Assembly: GCA_965212165.1 (NCBI GenBank)
Contig: OZ243096.1
Coordinates: 1,674,001 to 1,738,000, forward strand
From: RHLJ01 sp965212165
GTDB taxonomy: Bacteria > Bacteroidota > Rhodothermia > Balneolales > Balneolaceae
Length of the DNA stretch: 64,000 bases
Reading direction: 5' to 3'
This document shows positions 1 through 9,097 of the stretch, in pieces. The notes under the pieces were generated by a model that saw nothing but the letters and a program-made list of their open reading frames with translations, had not been told where the DNA came from and made no database searches. The stretch's first letter is position 1, and every line of letters begins with the position of its first letter. The position numbers were made by a program, and so were the translations under genes.

Positions 1-1
1 T

Positions 2-145
2 AAGTTTACTGTGGAGAATGTGAAATCTATTAGGCCTGGTTATGGTATGCATCCAAAATACTATGATTTAGTTATAGGTACTATTGTAAATACTGATTTA
101 AAAAAAGGGACTCCAATTACCAGTGATATAATTGATTGGAACTAG
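2..145 (+). CDS. Nonulosonate synthase (NeuB/PseI type), C-terminal end only
   Basis: The window opens inside a gene whose last 47 codons and TAG stop are visible. The peptide contains the motif SIRPGYGMHPKYYD and ends with LKKGTPITSDIIDW. That is the pattern of the C-terminal SAF (antifreeze-like) domain of N-acetylneuraminate, legionaminate or pseudaminate synthases, which condense phosphoenolpyruvate with a six-carbon sugar. The catalytic TIM barrel lies upstream of the window, so the exact sugar product cannot be told. Its position at the head of the polysaccharide locus suggests that a nine-carbon acidic sugar is part of the surface glycan. Confidence 0.75.
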   Translation, partial: KFTVENVKSIRPGYGMHPKYYDLVIGTIVNTDLKKGTPITSDIIDWN

Positions 146-238
146 ACAAAACCATACATGAGTAGGTTTATGAATACTGTGCCTAAACAAATACAATGTT
201 CTTGAAAAAAGAATTACCTCAAGATTAGATAAACCACC

Positions 239-1330
239 ATGGATTATTCTTCAAAGTATTTAATAATATTGGCTTTAAGTTTTATTTTTTGTTGTGATTT
301 AATTAATGAACAAGAAAAAATTAACCATCCATTTGAGTTAAAGATATCAAACCATGAATACCCATTAAATTTTACATTAGACAGTCCGTGGGAGGAAAGA
401 GGGTTAGGTTACATTAATGTTATTAAAACTGACACATTATGGCATTTATGGTATGAGTCTTTAGGAAACAAATCTCCAAGTTTTGGGAAAATTGATTACA
501 ATAGTTATTTCAGCTATGCTTATTCATTGGATGGTGTTGATTGGATAAAGCCAAAATTAGGTTTAGTAGCATATGATAGAAATAGCGAGCATAATATTGT
601 GATAAGCAATAATGGAATTCCCAATAAGGGGATCCATGGAATGACTGTATTTTTAGATCCAAATTCGAAAGAGGATGAAGGGCCATTTAAAATGGTGTAT
701 GCTCGTTGGATAGATAGTTTAAATTCGAATTGGATTTATGGAATGACTTCGAAAGATGGTTTAATGTGGGAAAATGAGCGAATAATAAAACGACATTATT
801 CAGATACACAAACTGTTGCATACTTTATAAATGGATGGTACAAACTTTACTACAGGTATTGGAATGGTCCTAGACATGGACAAGGCTATAGACAAATTGG
901 ATTTTCGGAAGCAAGGACTTTTAATGAATCCTTGGGAGAAGAAAATAGAAAGATTAATTTTAGCAATATGGATGTATCTGAGAAGCATCTTTACAATAAT
1001 GCTACGCGGGTGATTAAAGATCAATATGAATTAATGTTTCCAAGTATTTTTGAACCCTCCATAGACAAAATGCAACTTAAGGTTGCATACCGAACTTTAG
1101 ACGACCAGAAAAAAGAAGCATTTACTTTTTATGAATTTGATCAGGAACTGTTCAAGGGGCTCCCAAATTTTCGAGGTCTTTACATTACACCACAAGCAAT
1201 AAAAATATCCGAGAATAATTACTTGATCTATTATAGTTATAAAGAAGAGGGCCACTGGTCTTGGCAATATGATTCAATAAATTACCGTGGAAAAATTGGC
1301 CGTTTCCAGTTAAGTATTCTTCCTAAATAA
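239..1330 (+). CDS. Secreted beta-propeller protein resembling family 32/43 glycosidases
   Basis: This 363-residue protein starts with a short charged stretch and a hydrophobic segment (about residues 6-18) ending in Cys-Cys, so it is probably exported, perhaps as a lipoprotein, though the lipobox is not canonical. The body has Trp/Tyr-rich repeats such as LWYESLG, FSYAYSLDGVDW, YGMTSKDGLMW and WYKLYYRYW. Sugar-binding five-bladed propellers of GH32/43/68-like proteins have this 'YSxDGxxW' pattern. I cannot point to catalytic acids with certainty, so enzyme activity is unproven. It lies 93 bases after the nonulosonate synthase fragment and 5 bases before the next gene, so it is probably co-transcribed with the polysaccharide genes and may trim or bind the glycan. 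Confidence 0.55.
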   Translation: MDYSSKYLIILALSFIFCCDLINEQEKINHPFELKISNHEYPLNFTLDSPWEERGLGYINVIKTDTLWHLWYESLGNKSPSFGKIDYNSYFSYAYSLDGVDWIKPKLGLVAYDRNSEHNIVISNNGIPNKGIHGMTVFLDPNSKEDEGPFKMVYARWIDSLNSNWIYGMTSKDGLMWENERIIKRHYSDTQTVAYFINGWYKLYYRYWNGPRHGQGYRQIGFSEARTFNESLGEENRKINFSNMDVSEKHLYNNATRVIKDQYELMFPSIFEPSIDKMQLKVAYRTLDDQKKEAFTFYEFDQELFKGLPNFRGLYITPQAIKISENNYLIYYSYKEEGHWSWQYDSINYRGKIGRFQLSILPK

Positions 1331-1335
1331 GCGAA

Positions 1336-2814
1336 ATGAAAAATTTACTTTATTGTTGTTGTATTGCGGATCCCTGGAGAGAAGTTGCACAAAACCTGAA
1401 GCTAGCTGGTAAGTTTAAACCTGTTTATTGGATTGGGTGGAGGGAGGATTCTAAAGATTCAATTACAAATACATTTACTGATTGTACATATCATAATATT
1501 GATGATGCCTGGAAAGGAATATTTCCGGAAGATATATCATATATATCACGCTCGCAGTTAGATGGTTTCGAATTATCAGAATATGCTTCTGAAGAGCTAA
1601 TGGCTATCAAGATGATGGAACGTTTAGACCCTGATCAGCAGTCATTCACTTTTGATGAGAGAAAGTATTATTTTAGGTATTTGCTCAAGGCTTGGTTAAA
1701 CATTTTAAAAGTAAAAAATATTGAGCTTATTGTTGCACCAAGCATACCTCATAGAGTATTTGACTACGCATTGTATGTAGCGGCTGACATTTTAAAAATT
1801 AAATTTCTGACTTTTAAAATGACTGTATGGCCTGGTTATATTATACCTTTCTACGATATAGACAAACTTAATCCAATTGAACAAAAAGAAGCTATAGAGA
1901 TAGATGAAGAAGTTCATTCATATATTGAAAAAGTGACGTCTACATATCAGAATGCTGAACCTGACTACATGAAAAAGCAAGCACGGGACGCAAATCTCAG
2001 CTTAATAAGAAGAATCGTTATTTATATTCAAAAATATCAGTTATCAGCAGTTCCAAAATTATTTAAAAGATCAACTATTTACTGGAAGAAAAAAAATGAA
2101 AGAATACAAGAATCTGAATTTTTAAAAGTTGAATACTTTCAGAAAGTAATTTTAGGATACCGATTTAAGAAAAGACTCAAAAAATATTACGAAAGTATTT
2201 GCCAAAGCTATCAAAAAGATGATAAATACGTTTTTGTGGCATTACATTACCAACCAGAAGAAACAAGCTGTCCAAGTGGTAATATATTTGTTGATCAGGC
2301 CTTGATGATAGAGGCTCTTTCTAAGCATCTACCGGACGATATATTTATCTATGTAAAAGAACATCCTTCACAATTTAATCCTAAAATGGAAGGTCATACT
2401 GGACGAAATAAGTCATTTTATGACAAAGTTAAAAATATTGATAGAGTTAAATTCATCTCAACAACAGTAAATTCATTTAAATTAATTGATGATTCTTTTG
2501 CTGTGGCAACGCTTACAGGTACGGTTGGGGTGGAAGCTATGATACGAGGTAAATGCGCAATCGTATTTGGGTCGGCTTGGTATGAAAGCCTAAAAGGAGT
2601 TATTAAAATAAAAGGTCCAGAAGACTTAGATTCTCTTTATACGAACATTAAAGAAAGGCTAGTTAGTAAAAATGTAATTATGAAAGGTCTGACAAGTATT
2701 CGTTCAGAATCTATAAAAGCATACCATTATAAAGGAGTAAAAGAAAATTCAATTATTACAAAAAATGAAACCATTAGGAATTTGACCAATTACTTAAGAG
2801 ATATACGCTTGTGA
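1336..2814 (+). CDS. Capsule-type GT-B glycosyltransferase-like protein
   Basis: The 492-residue soluble protein has no signal peptide. Its C-terminal half carries FVALHYQPEETSCP, then YVKEHPSQF, and later LTGTVGVEAMIRGKCAIVFG. These resemble the nucleotide-sugar-binding half of KpsS/LipB-like capsule polysaccharide transferases and related GT-B enzymes, in which a His-Pro and a 'GT.G.EA' loop face the donor. The N-terminal half is not recognisable in detail. Its stop overlaps the GTG of the following flippase by 4 bases, which points to translational coupling. The donor and acceptor cannot be read from the sequence. Confidence 0.55.
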   Translation: MKNLLYCCCIADPWREVAQNLKLAGKFKPVYWIGWREDSKDSITNTFTDCTYHNIDDAWKGIFPEDISYISRSQLDGFELSEYASEELMAIKMMERLDPDQQSFTFDERKYYFRYLLKAWLNILKVKNIELIVAPSIPHRVFDYALYVAADILKIKFLTFKMTVWPGYIIPFYDIDKLNPIEQKEAIEIDEEVHSYIEKVTSTYQNAEPDYMKKQARDANLSLIRRIVIYIQKYQLSAVPKLFKRSTIYWKKKNERIQESEFLKVEYFQKVILGYRFKKRLKKYYESICQSYQKDDKYVFVALHYQPEETSCPSGNIFVDQALMIEALSKHLPDDIFIYVKEHPSQFNPKMEGHTGRNKSFYDKVKNIDRVKFISTTVNSFKLIDDSFAVATLTGTVGVEAMIRGKCAIVFGSAWYESLKGVIKIKGPEDLDSLYTNIKERLVSKNVIMKGLTSIRSESIKAYHYKGVKENSIITKNETIRNLTNYLRDIRL

Positions 2815-4307
2815 GTAGTATTGAATCCAAAATAACTAAAAGTGTATTTTATCAATTTTTCAACTTAGTTGTTACCGGATTAACGGGTGTATTTTTTATT
2901 CCATTTATAATCAGTAGCCTTGGAAAAGAACAGTATGGAATATTTGAGATTGCTTATTCTTTAAACATTATAAATAGTGTATTGGATATTGGAGTAGGTT
3001 CAACTATTACCAATTATGCAAAAAAATATTTTGATTCAGATGAGGGTAAGTTCTCAGAATTTTTTTGGACCTTTTTTTGGCTTAAATTATTTCTTTCCAT
3101 AATCGGTCTCCTAATCTGTATTGGTATAGCTATTAATGTGGATTTTATTTTTCAGAAAGTTTCTGTAGAAAATGCAATAATACTTAAACAGGTAATTATT
3201 TGGTTCGGAGTAGGAGTTTTGATTCAAAACTTGAATTCATTTATAAACGGTGTTGTGAATGGATTTGTACGATTTGATATGACATCATTTTCGAGTATCA
3301 GTTCAAAATTTATATACATCGTTGGTTTTTTTATTTGGTTTTATTTTGGCAATTTGTCCATTGTTGACTTTTCAATTCTTACGTTTGTACTAATTCCGTT
3401 TGTGAAGCTTTTTACACAATTAGTTCAAATTATCATTTATATACCCGAAATAATTTCTCTTCCTAAAAGACCAAAATTATTATATATAAAAGACACACTT
3501 AATTATCTCGGAGGTATATCTGTTGTGACAATTTCCGCTCAGTTTTTTAATTATGGAGCACAAGCTATTCTTTCAATTGTGGCTACACCGGTTTTGGTTG
3601 GAGAATTTGGAATATTGCAACGAATTATAAAATTAATTAAACAAATTTCTGGTATGCTAGTAAGTCCAATATTACCGGGTGCTCATGATTTAAGAAAAAA
3701 ATATAGCATTAGTAAAATAGTATCCATTGGGACTAATATTCATGCAATTACAGTAATAGGAATTACGTTTTTGATTCTCATTAATAGTGAAGTAATTTCC
3801 ATATATTTTCTAAATTCAGTATATCCAAATTTTAGCCTTCACCTTCTAATGTTTGGGGTTCAAATGTTGATTCCAAGCTTCGTATTAATGCTGATGCTAT
3901 ACTATAGTGAAGGGAAGACAAAAATGAGCATTCAGTTTAATTTATTTAATACCACTATTTCCATAACTTTAGCATATGTTGGTATAGTCTATTACAATCT
4001 GACTGGATTTATTACTGGTTTGACAATTGGCTACGCTATTAGTGTATTTGGGCAGTTGTATCGATATCTTAAATATTACAACTTGGATATATGGAAATTT
4101 CTAAAAATATATATCAACATATATATATATATATTGATATTATATTTATGTCATTTAGGTATATATTTATTATTTGACAATCAAATGTATAAGGTAATTA
4201 TTTCAAATATGGTGGTCGTTAGTATGTTGGGAATATTTGCTTGGAAGAATATCAATACAAAAATTAGAAATTCGATATTGAAAAAATTTAAGCTTCTCAA
4301 TTCTTAG
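2811..4307 (+). CDS. Polysaccharide flippase, Wzx/MATE-like (first of two)
   Basis: This is a 498-residue, very hydrophobic protein with about 12-14 predicted membrane spans. It has the Wzx-type N-terminus (ITGVFFIPFIISSLGKEQYGIFEIA), in which 'LG.E.YG' is the usual signature of the polysaccharide-transport/MATE superfamily. Such proteins move undecaprenyl-pyrophosphate-linked oligosaccharides across the inner membrane. It starts with GTG at 2811, overlapping the previous stop (GTGA), and this start places the first helix correctly. The sequence is very AT-rich, including an ATATAT run near 4110-4135. A second, diverged flippase lies at 10143-11441. Confidence 0.85.
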   Translation: MSSIESKITKSVFYQFFNLVVTGLTGVFFIPFIISSLGKEQYGIFEIAYSLNIINSVLDIGVGSTITNYAKKYFDSDEGKFSEFFWTFFWLKLFLSIIGLLICIGIAINVDFIFQKVSVENAIILKQVIIWFGVGVLIQNLNSFINGVVNGFVRFDMTSFSSISSKFIYIVGFFIWFYFGNLSIVDFSILTFVLIPFVKLFTQLVQIIIYIPEIISLPKRPKLLYIKDTLNYLGGISVVTISAQFFNYGAQAILSIVATPVLVGEFGILQRIIKLIKQISGMLVSPILPGAHDLRKKYSISKIVSIGTNIHAITVIGITFLILINSEVISIYFLNSVYPNFSLHLLMFGVQMLIPSFVLMLMLYYSEGKTKMSIQFNLFNTTISITLAYVGIVYYNLTGFITGLTIGYAISVFGQLYRYLKYYNLDIWKFLKIYINIYIYILILYLCHLGIYLLFDNQMYKVIISNMVVVSMLGIFAWKNINTKIRNSILKKFKLLNS

Positions 4308-4370
4308 AGTAAATGACTAAAAAGAAGAGTACCAACATATACATAAAACGTTTTGCAGGTGATATAAACT

Positions 4371-5396
4371 ATGGGAAAGATTTGTTTACTTACAGATTAT
4401 AAAAATAATTTTGGCTCAAAAGCGGGGTCTGCCGTATATAGGGGTGGCTTTAATATCGATTTGCTAATTAAATTTTTCAGAAAAAGTGGTTTTGAAACTG
4501 AAGTTATAAATATTTCAGACGTTCAAAATTTAAAGAATGTAGAAGGTATAGTATTTCTATATACATCTTCTGAAGATATTGGATACAATTACAAATCATA
4601 TATAGAGGATGTGATATTACAGCTTCAGGTTTTAGGTGGAGTAATTATACCGCAATATGAATTTTTAAGAGCAAATAACAATAAGTCCTTTATGGAATTG
4701 TTGCGAAAAAAATTCAATACATATACAATAAATTCCCTAAAAAGTTGGAGTATTGGAACACTAGAAGAATTGAAAGCTCAAATTGATATTTTTGATTATC
4801 CAATTGTGATAAAAGAATCAGCTGGTGCCATGAGTAGGGGTGTCTATTTGGCAAAAGATAGAAAGGAATTATTAGCACTTGCTGCAAGAATAAGTCGAAC
4901 CAAAAGGTTTTTCCAAGAGATTAAGGATTATTTGAGAATTTATAAGTATAAGGGTTATAAAAGAAATTCAAAGTACAGAGAAAAATTTGTAATACAGGAG
5001 TATATACCTGAGCTCAGAAATGACTGGAAAGTCTTGGTTTATTATGATAAAGTGTTTGTTTTAGAAAGAGGTGTACTAAAAGGAGATTTTCGGGCAAGTG
5101 GTAGTAAGTTTAATTATCTGGCAGGATCAAAGACTAAATTACCAAATGGTTTTTTAGACTTCGTTTATTCTATAAGAGAAGAGTTTAAAGTGCCAAACAT
5201 TTCATTAGACATAATTTATGATGGTGACAGGTTACGCTTAATTGAATATCAAGCAGTATATTTTGGAACATCTACTTATAACATGTCTGACATATACTAT
5301 CAAAGAGAGGCTGACAGTTGGCTACGAAAAGAGAATAATGCAACTATTGAAGAATATTATGTTGAAAGCATTGTTTCTTTTTTAAAAGAACAATGA
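4371..5396 (+). CDS. ATP-grasp enzyme in the polysaccharide locus
   Basis: The 341-residue soluble protein shows an ATP-grasp fold. An N-terminal pre-ATP domain is followed by IVIKESAGAMSRGV (Lys and Gly-rich loop for ATP), then VIQEYIPELRNDWKVLVYYD (the usual 'QE.I....D.RV.V' segment of RimK/glutathione-synthetase-like ligases) and a C-terminal metal-binding stretch near ISLDIIYDGDRLRLIEYQ. The family joins a carboxylate to an amine or thiol through an acyl phosphate. In a capsule locus it could amidate a uronic acid or link an amino acid to the glycan, but that is inference. It sits between a flippase and a polymerase gene, 63 bases from the former. Confidence 0.6.
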   Translation: MGKICLLTDYKNNFGSKAGSAVYRGGFNIDLLIKFFRKSGFETEVINISDVQNLKNVEGIVFLYTSSEDIGYNYKSYIEDVILQLQVLGGVIIPQYEFLRANNNKSFMELLRKKFNTYTINSLKSWSIGTLEELKAQIDIFDYPIVIKESAGAMSRGVYLAKDRKELLALAARISRTKRFFQEIKDYLRIYKYKGYKRNSKYREKFVIQEYIPELRNDWKVLVYYDKVFVLERGVLKGDFRASGSKFNYLAGSKTKLPNGFLDFVYSIREEFKVPNISLDIIYDGDRLRLIEYQAVYFGTSTYNMSDIYYQREADSWLRKENNATIEEYYVESIVSFLKEQ

Positions 5397-5639
5397 TTTA
5401 ACTTTTAATCATTTACAATTAAATAGGGATTGATTAGTAAAAGGTAAATGAATTACGTAGATAATCAATCTAATACTTAAATCTCAACATCTTGAAAAGT
5501 TATTTACCATTGTTAGAATCTTTATTACTTCATGATTAATATGTATGATATACATCATAAAACTAATTACACAATACTAAATATATTCTATTTATCAAGT
5601 TAATAAGTATAAACCTTCAAACACTTGTTTATTTAAAAA
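5397..5639 (+). other. AT-rich 243-base intergenic spacer
   Basis: This is the longest gap in the first 12 kb. It is very AT-rich and has stops in all frames, with no convincing hairpin-plus-T terminator. It probably carries a promoter for the polymerase operon that follows, but I see no clear consensus. Confidence 0.4.
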
Positions 5640-7094
5640 GTGAGAATTAATCGATTTAATACAATATCCTATGTCGTAATGTTGACTGTATTTATATTGG
5701 GCATACATTATAGGATATACAATCAAACAATATTTAAATTATTAGTCCCTTTAATCATAGGAGGGTTTGGAGTATATTTTTATTCCAAAAACGATATTTC
5801 GAATTATCTAAAATTGGGCATATTAGTCTTATTTTTGGGGCATAATGCAAATCAATATTTTTATATTTTGCTTACCATTCTTTTGTTCAATACTAAAATA
5901 CTATTACCCTATAAGTCACCAGTCAAATATTTATATCTAATGCTATTTTCTGGTAGTGTTTCGTATCTTTTCAATCAGCTAATGGAGACAAATTTTTACT
6001 CATTTCCATTTTTTCTTGCCAGTTTTTTTTTACCGGTTGCGTTTTACTCAATTGCACGGAAGTATGGGAGTGAAACTCTTAAAAAAGAAATTATTGAATT
6101 TTATGTTATAATAGTGTTTCTGTTAGCCTTTTCTTCCATATATCATTTCTTAGCATTTGGTGTTACAGTTGATGGTTTAACTGGGGGAACTACTAGTTCT
6201 CACATACTAGGGTTTCACTTAGCGGTTACTTTTATTTTATTCATTGGAAGATTACTTATTCTAAAGACAGTTAAAGATTTTAGGTTTTATGAATTGGTTT
6301 TAGGTGCACTATTATTACCTATAATGTATTTTGCAGATGCGAAATATCTTTTGGGTAATATGATTATTGCCTCTTTTATTATATATGTACTTTATCATAC
6401 TAATAAGGTTATGAGTCCAATTCTCATTACGGTATCTGTATTGGCTCTAATTTTTACAGCCGATATTATTAAAACGGCAAATATTACGATGAGTGTTAAA
6501 TCGGATGTTGATGTTGCTAGTATCGGCATTCGCTTTACCGAGAGTGCAAAATACCAGTTGTTCGAAAAGACACTAAAATTGCCCATCAATGAACCAATAG
6601 TTTTTTTGATTGGTAGTGGGCCCGGGACATTTTTATCCAGGGCTGCTAACAGTAGAGCCTTTGATACAATGAATAAAACTTCATCTACAGGGGGCGGTAA
6701 TTCTGTTGAAGTAGAATCTAAGCTTCCATCTTTCATTACCGCGCAAACTTCATGGGTTACAATGGAATATGCCGTAATGTATTTTAATCAGATATGGTAT
6801 GGGACACTTTTTGACTATAGGAGCAGCTTGATATCATTATTTTGGGAATTTGGAATTGTTGGGTTTTCATTTTTTGCACTGTTCTTTTATAAAATTATTA
6901 AAAACCTTAATAAGGCTAAAGAGAAGTTTAAATTTTTAAAACCAGATGCCTTTTTCATCCAGGCGTTTATTCTATTCTTTTTTCTCAATGCAACATTAGC
7001 CTACTATTTTGAATATCCGGAAATGCAAATATTGTTCTGGATGCTTATTGGGTTATTCACTAACAGAGAATTGAAATTAAATATGTCTAAATGA
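5640..7094 (+). CDS. O-antigen polymerase/ligase-like membrane protein (Wzy-like)
   Basis: The protein has 484 residues with about 10-12 membrane spans and one long hydrophilic loop (about residues 285-385) before the last helices. That topology is typical of Wzy polymerases and WaaL-like O-antigen ligases. The loop includes FLIGSGPGTFLSRAANSR, which resembles the 'GxGxGxF' loop that often appears before the active-site region in this superfamily. It would polymerise lipid-linked repeat units on the periplasmic side. The start is GTG at 5640, and its stop overlaps the next ATG by 4 bases. Sequence identity is weakly conserved in this family, so polymerase versus ligase stays open. Confidence 0.7.
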   Translation: MRINRFNTISYVVMLTVFILGIHYRIYNQTIFKLLVPLIIGGFGVYFYSKNDISNYLKLGILVLFLGHNANQYFYILLTILLFNTKILLPYKSPVKYLYLMLFSGSVSYLFNQLMETNFYSFPFFLASFFLPVAFYSIARKYGSETLKKEIIEFYVIIVFLLAFSSIYHFLAFGVTVDGLTGGTTSSHILGFHLAVTFILFIGRLLILKTVKDFRFYELVLGALLLPIMYFADAKYLLGNMIIASFIIYVLYHTNKVMSPILITVSVLALIFTADIIKTANITMSVKSDVDVASIGIRFTESAKYQLFEKTLKLPINEPIVFLIGSGPGTFLSRAANSRAFDTMNKTSSTGGGNSVEVESKLPSFITAQTSWVTMEYAVMYFNQIWYGTLFDYRSSLISLFWEFGIVGFSFFALFFYKIIKNLNKAKEKFKFLKPDAFFIQAFILFFFLNATLAYYFEYPEMQILFWMLIGLFTNRELKLNMSK

Positions 7095-8032
7095 AGATTC
7101 TTTTTGTCTCCAGTGGAAATATTCTAAATGATATTAGTCCACTTATCAAAGCTCAGGGGCAGTCACTTGAAGATCTGGGCTGTAATGTTGAATATTATTT
7201 AATAAATGGGAAAGGCCTTAAAGGTTATTTAAAGCAAATACCGGTTTTAAAAAAACATCTGTTAAAGAATAATTATGATTTAGTACATGCACACTTCTCC
7301 TATTCTGGTTTTGTTGCAGCATTGGCTGGTGCGAAGCCATTAGTAGTATCCCTAATGGGAAGTGATGTGAATGCTGGGTTTTTACACAGACAAATGTGCT
7401 ATCCATTTATTTATTGGAGATGGAATAAAGTGATAGTAAAATCAGAGCAGATGAAATCTAAATTAGATATTGAAAGTGCTTATGTAATACCTAATGGTGT
7501 TAATTGTGATATATTTAGACCTTATACACGGGAAAAATCCATTGAGAAATTAAATTGGGATTCAAATCAGATTCATTTATTATTTGCGGCAAATCCCAAG
7601 AGAGCAGAAAAAAATTATTCTTTGGCAAAAAATTTGGTTGACAAATTACAAAATGAAATTCAAAATAAGATAAATTTACATTCACTAGTTGGAGTCTCTC
7701 ATGAATTGGTGCCGTATTATATGAATGCTTCGGATGTAGTTTTGCTTACAAGTTTATGGGAAGGATCGCCGAATGTTATAAAGGAAGCCATGGGATGTAA
7801 CAGACCGATAGTGAGTACAGATGTCGGGGATGTTAGCTGGCTTTTAAATGATGTTGATGGTAGCCACGTAATAGAGAATGATATAGATTATGCAGTCGAA
7901 AAACTGAATAAGGCTATTGAATTTAGTAACGAACATTGGGTAACAAATGGCAGGAAAAAAATTTTAGAACTTGGAATTGATTCAAAAACTACAGCAAATA
8001 AAATTCTAAATCTCTATGAGAATATTATATAA
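7091..8032 (+). CDS. Glycosyltransferase family 4
   Basis: This 313-residue GT-B transferase has an N-terminal acceptor domain starting MKILFVSSGNILNDISP and the donor-binding half with VIPNGVNCDIFRPY. Its C-terminal EX7E-type segment reads LLTSLWEGSPNVIKEAMGCNRPIV, with E and K placed as in GT4 retaining transferases. It is shorter than the usual 360-400 residues but has both Rossmann halves. It probably acts on the cytoplasmic side, adding one sugar to the lipid-linked repeat unit. ATGA overlaps on both sides (7091 and 8032) indicate tight coupling with the polymerase and the first DUF354 gene. Confidence 0.85.
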   Translation: MKILFVSSGNILNDISPLIKAQGQSLEDLGCNVEYYLINGKGLKGYLKQIPVLKKHLLKNNYDLVHAHFSYSGFVAALAGAKPLVVSLMGSDVNAGFLHRQMCYPFIYWRWNKVIVKSEQMKSKLDIESAYVIPNGVNCDIFRPYTREKSIEKLNWDSNQIHLLFAANPKRAEKNYSLAKNLVDKLQNEIQNKINLHSLVGVSHELVPYYMNASDVVLLTSLWEGSPNVIKEAMGCNRPIVSTDVGDVSWLLNDVDGSHVIENDIDYAVEKLNKAIEFSNEHWVTNGRKKILELGIDSKTTANKILNLYENII

Positions 8033-9054
8033 TGAATATACTAATTGATATTAACCACCCGGCTCATGTTCACTACTTCAGAAATTTGTATATAAGACTT
8101 GAAAGGGAAGGGCACAAAGTAATTGTTGTCAGTCGAAACAAAGAGATTGAGCAAGAATTACTCACGCAATATGGCATACCTTTTATTAGTCGGGGAAAAG
8201 GTGCTAATAGTGTAGTGGGGAAGATATTTTATCACACATTTGCTGTATTTGTATTGATAAGACTTATACATAAGTATAAAATAGATAAGGTTGTTAGTTT
8301 TATGCATCCTTATGGTGCACAAGCTGCATGGTTTTCAAGGAAAGAGTCTATTATATTTAGCGATACTGAGCACGCAAGTCTTCATCATCAACTGACTATT
8401 CCTTTTGCTAACGAAGTACATACACCAAAATGTTTTGAAAGAGAACTAGGGGAGAAACATCATCGATTTAATAGTTTAATGGAGTTAAGTTATTTGCATC
8501 CAAAATATTTTACGACTGATACATCAGTTTTAGATCAGTTGGATTTAAAAAATGATAAGCCAATAACTATTGTTCGGTTCGTTTCATGGAAAGCAGTTCA
8601 CGATTTTGGTCATGTAGGGATGACAAAAGAAGACAAGATTAAATTAGTTAAAAATTTAAGTGAAATTAGTAATGTTTTTATCTCGTCAGAAGGGCAGATT
8701 CCGGATGAAATAAAAAAACATGAGCTAAAGATCGATAAAACCAAGATTCATAGTTTGTTACATTATGCAAGTCTATTTATTGGTGAAAGTGCTACAATGG
8801 CAACTGAGAGTGCAATGCTTGGTACACCTGCTATATATCTTAATAATTTAAAATGTGGAACTCTAAATCTTTTGGATAATAAATATAAAATCGTGTTTAA
8901 TTTTTATGAAAACAGTAAAAATTTAAATGAAGTAACTGATAAAGCAATTTCTATTTTGAATTCCGACAAAGAGAAATATCAAACAATTAGGAATAAGATA
9001 TTAGATGAAAATATCGACACATCGGAATATATTTATAAACAAGTATGTAAATAA
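8032..9054 (+). CDS. DUF354 protein (GT-B/epimerase-like), copy 1
   Basis: The 340-residue protein belongs to the DUF354 family. It begins with ILIDINHPAHVHYFRN, and further on carries SFMHPYGAQAAW, FSDTEHA and FIGESATMATESAMLGTPA. The fold is related to UDP-GlcNAc 2-epimerase and GT-B glycosyltransferases, and the 'GES.TM..E.A..GTP' loop would hold a nucleotide sugar. Members are common in polysaccharide loci, but their reaction has not been settled to my knowledge. A close paralogue follows at once (9098-10126). The start overlaps the previous stop by one base. Confidence 0.8.
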   Translation: MNILIDINHPAHVHYFRNLYIRLEREGHKVIVVSRNKEIEQELLTQYGIPFISRGKGANSVVGKIFYHTFAVFVLIRLIHKYKIDKVVSFMHPYGAQAAWFSRKESIIFSDTEHASLHHQLTIPFANEVHTPKCFERELGEKHHRFNSLMELSYLHPKYFTTDTSVLDQLDLKNDKPITIVRFVSWKAVHDFGHVGMTKEDKIKLVKNLSEISNVFISSEGQIPDEIKKHELKIDKTKIHSLLHYASLFIGESATMATESAMLGTPAIYLNNLKCGTLNLLDNKYKIVFNFYENSKNLNEVTDKAISILNSDKEKYQTIRNKILDENIDTSEYIYKQVCK

Positions 9055-9097
9055 GAGGGTGTATATTTAATAATAAATTGAAATTTTTTATCAAATA

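Noticed and set aside
6395..6736. Minus-strand frame inside the Wzy-like gene
   Set aside because: It is fully covered by the polymerase gene, with no recognisable domain; a shadow frame.
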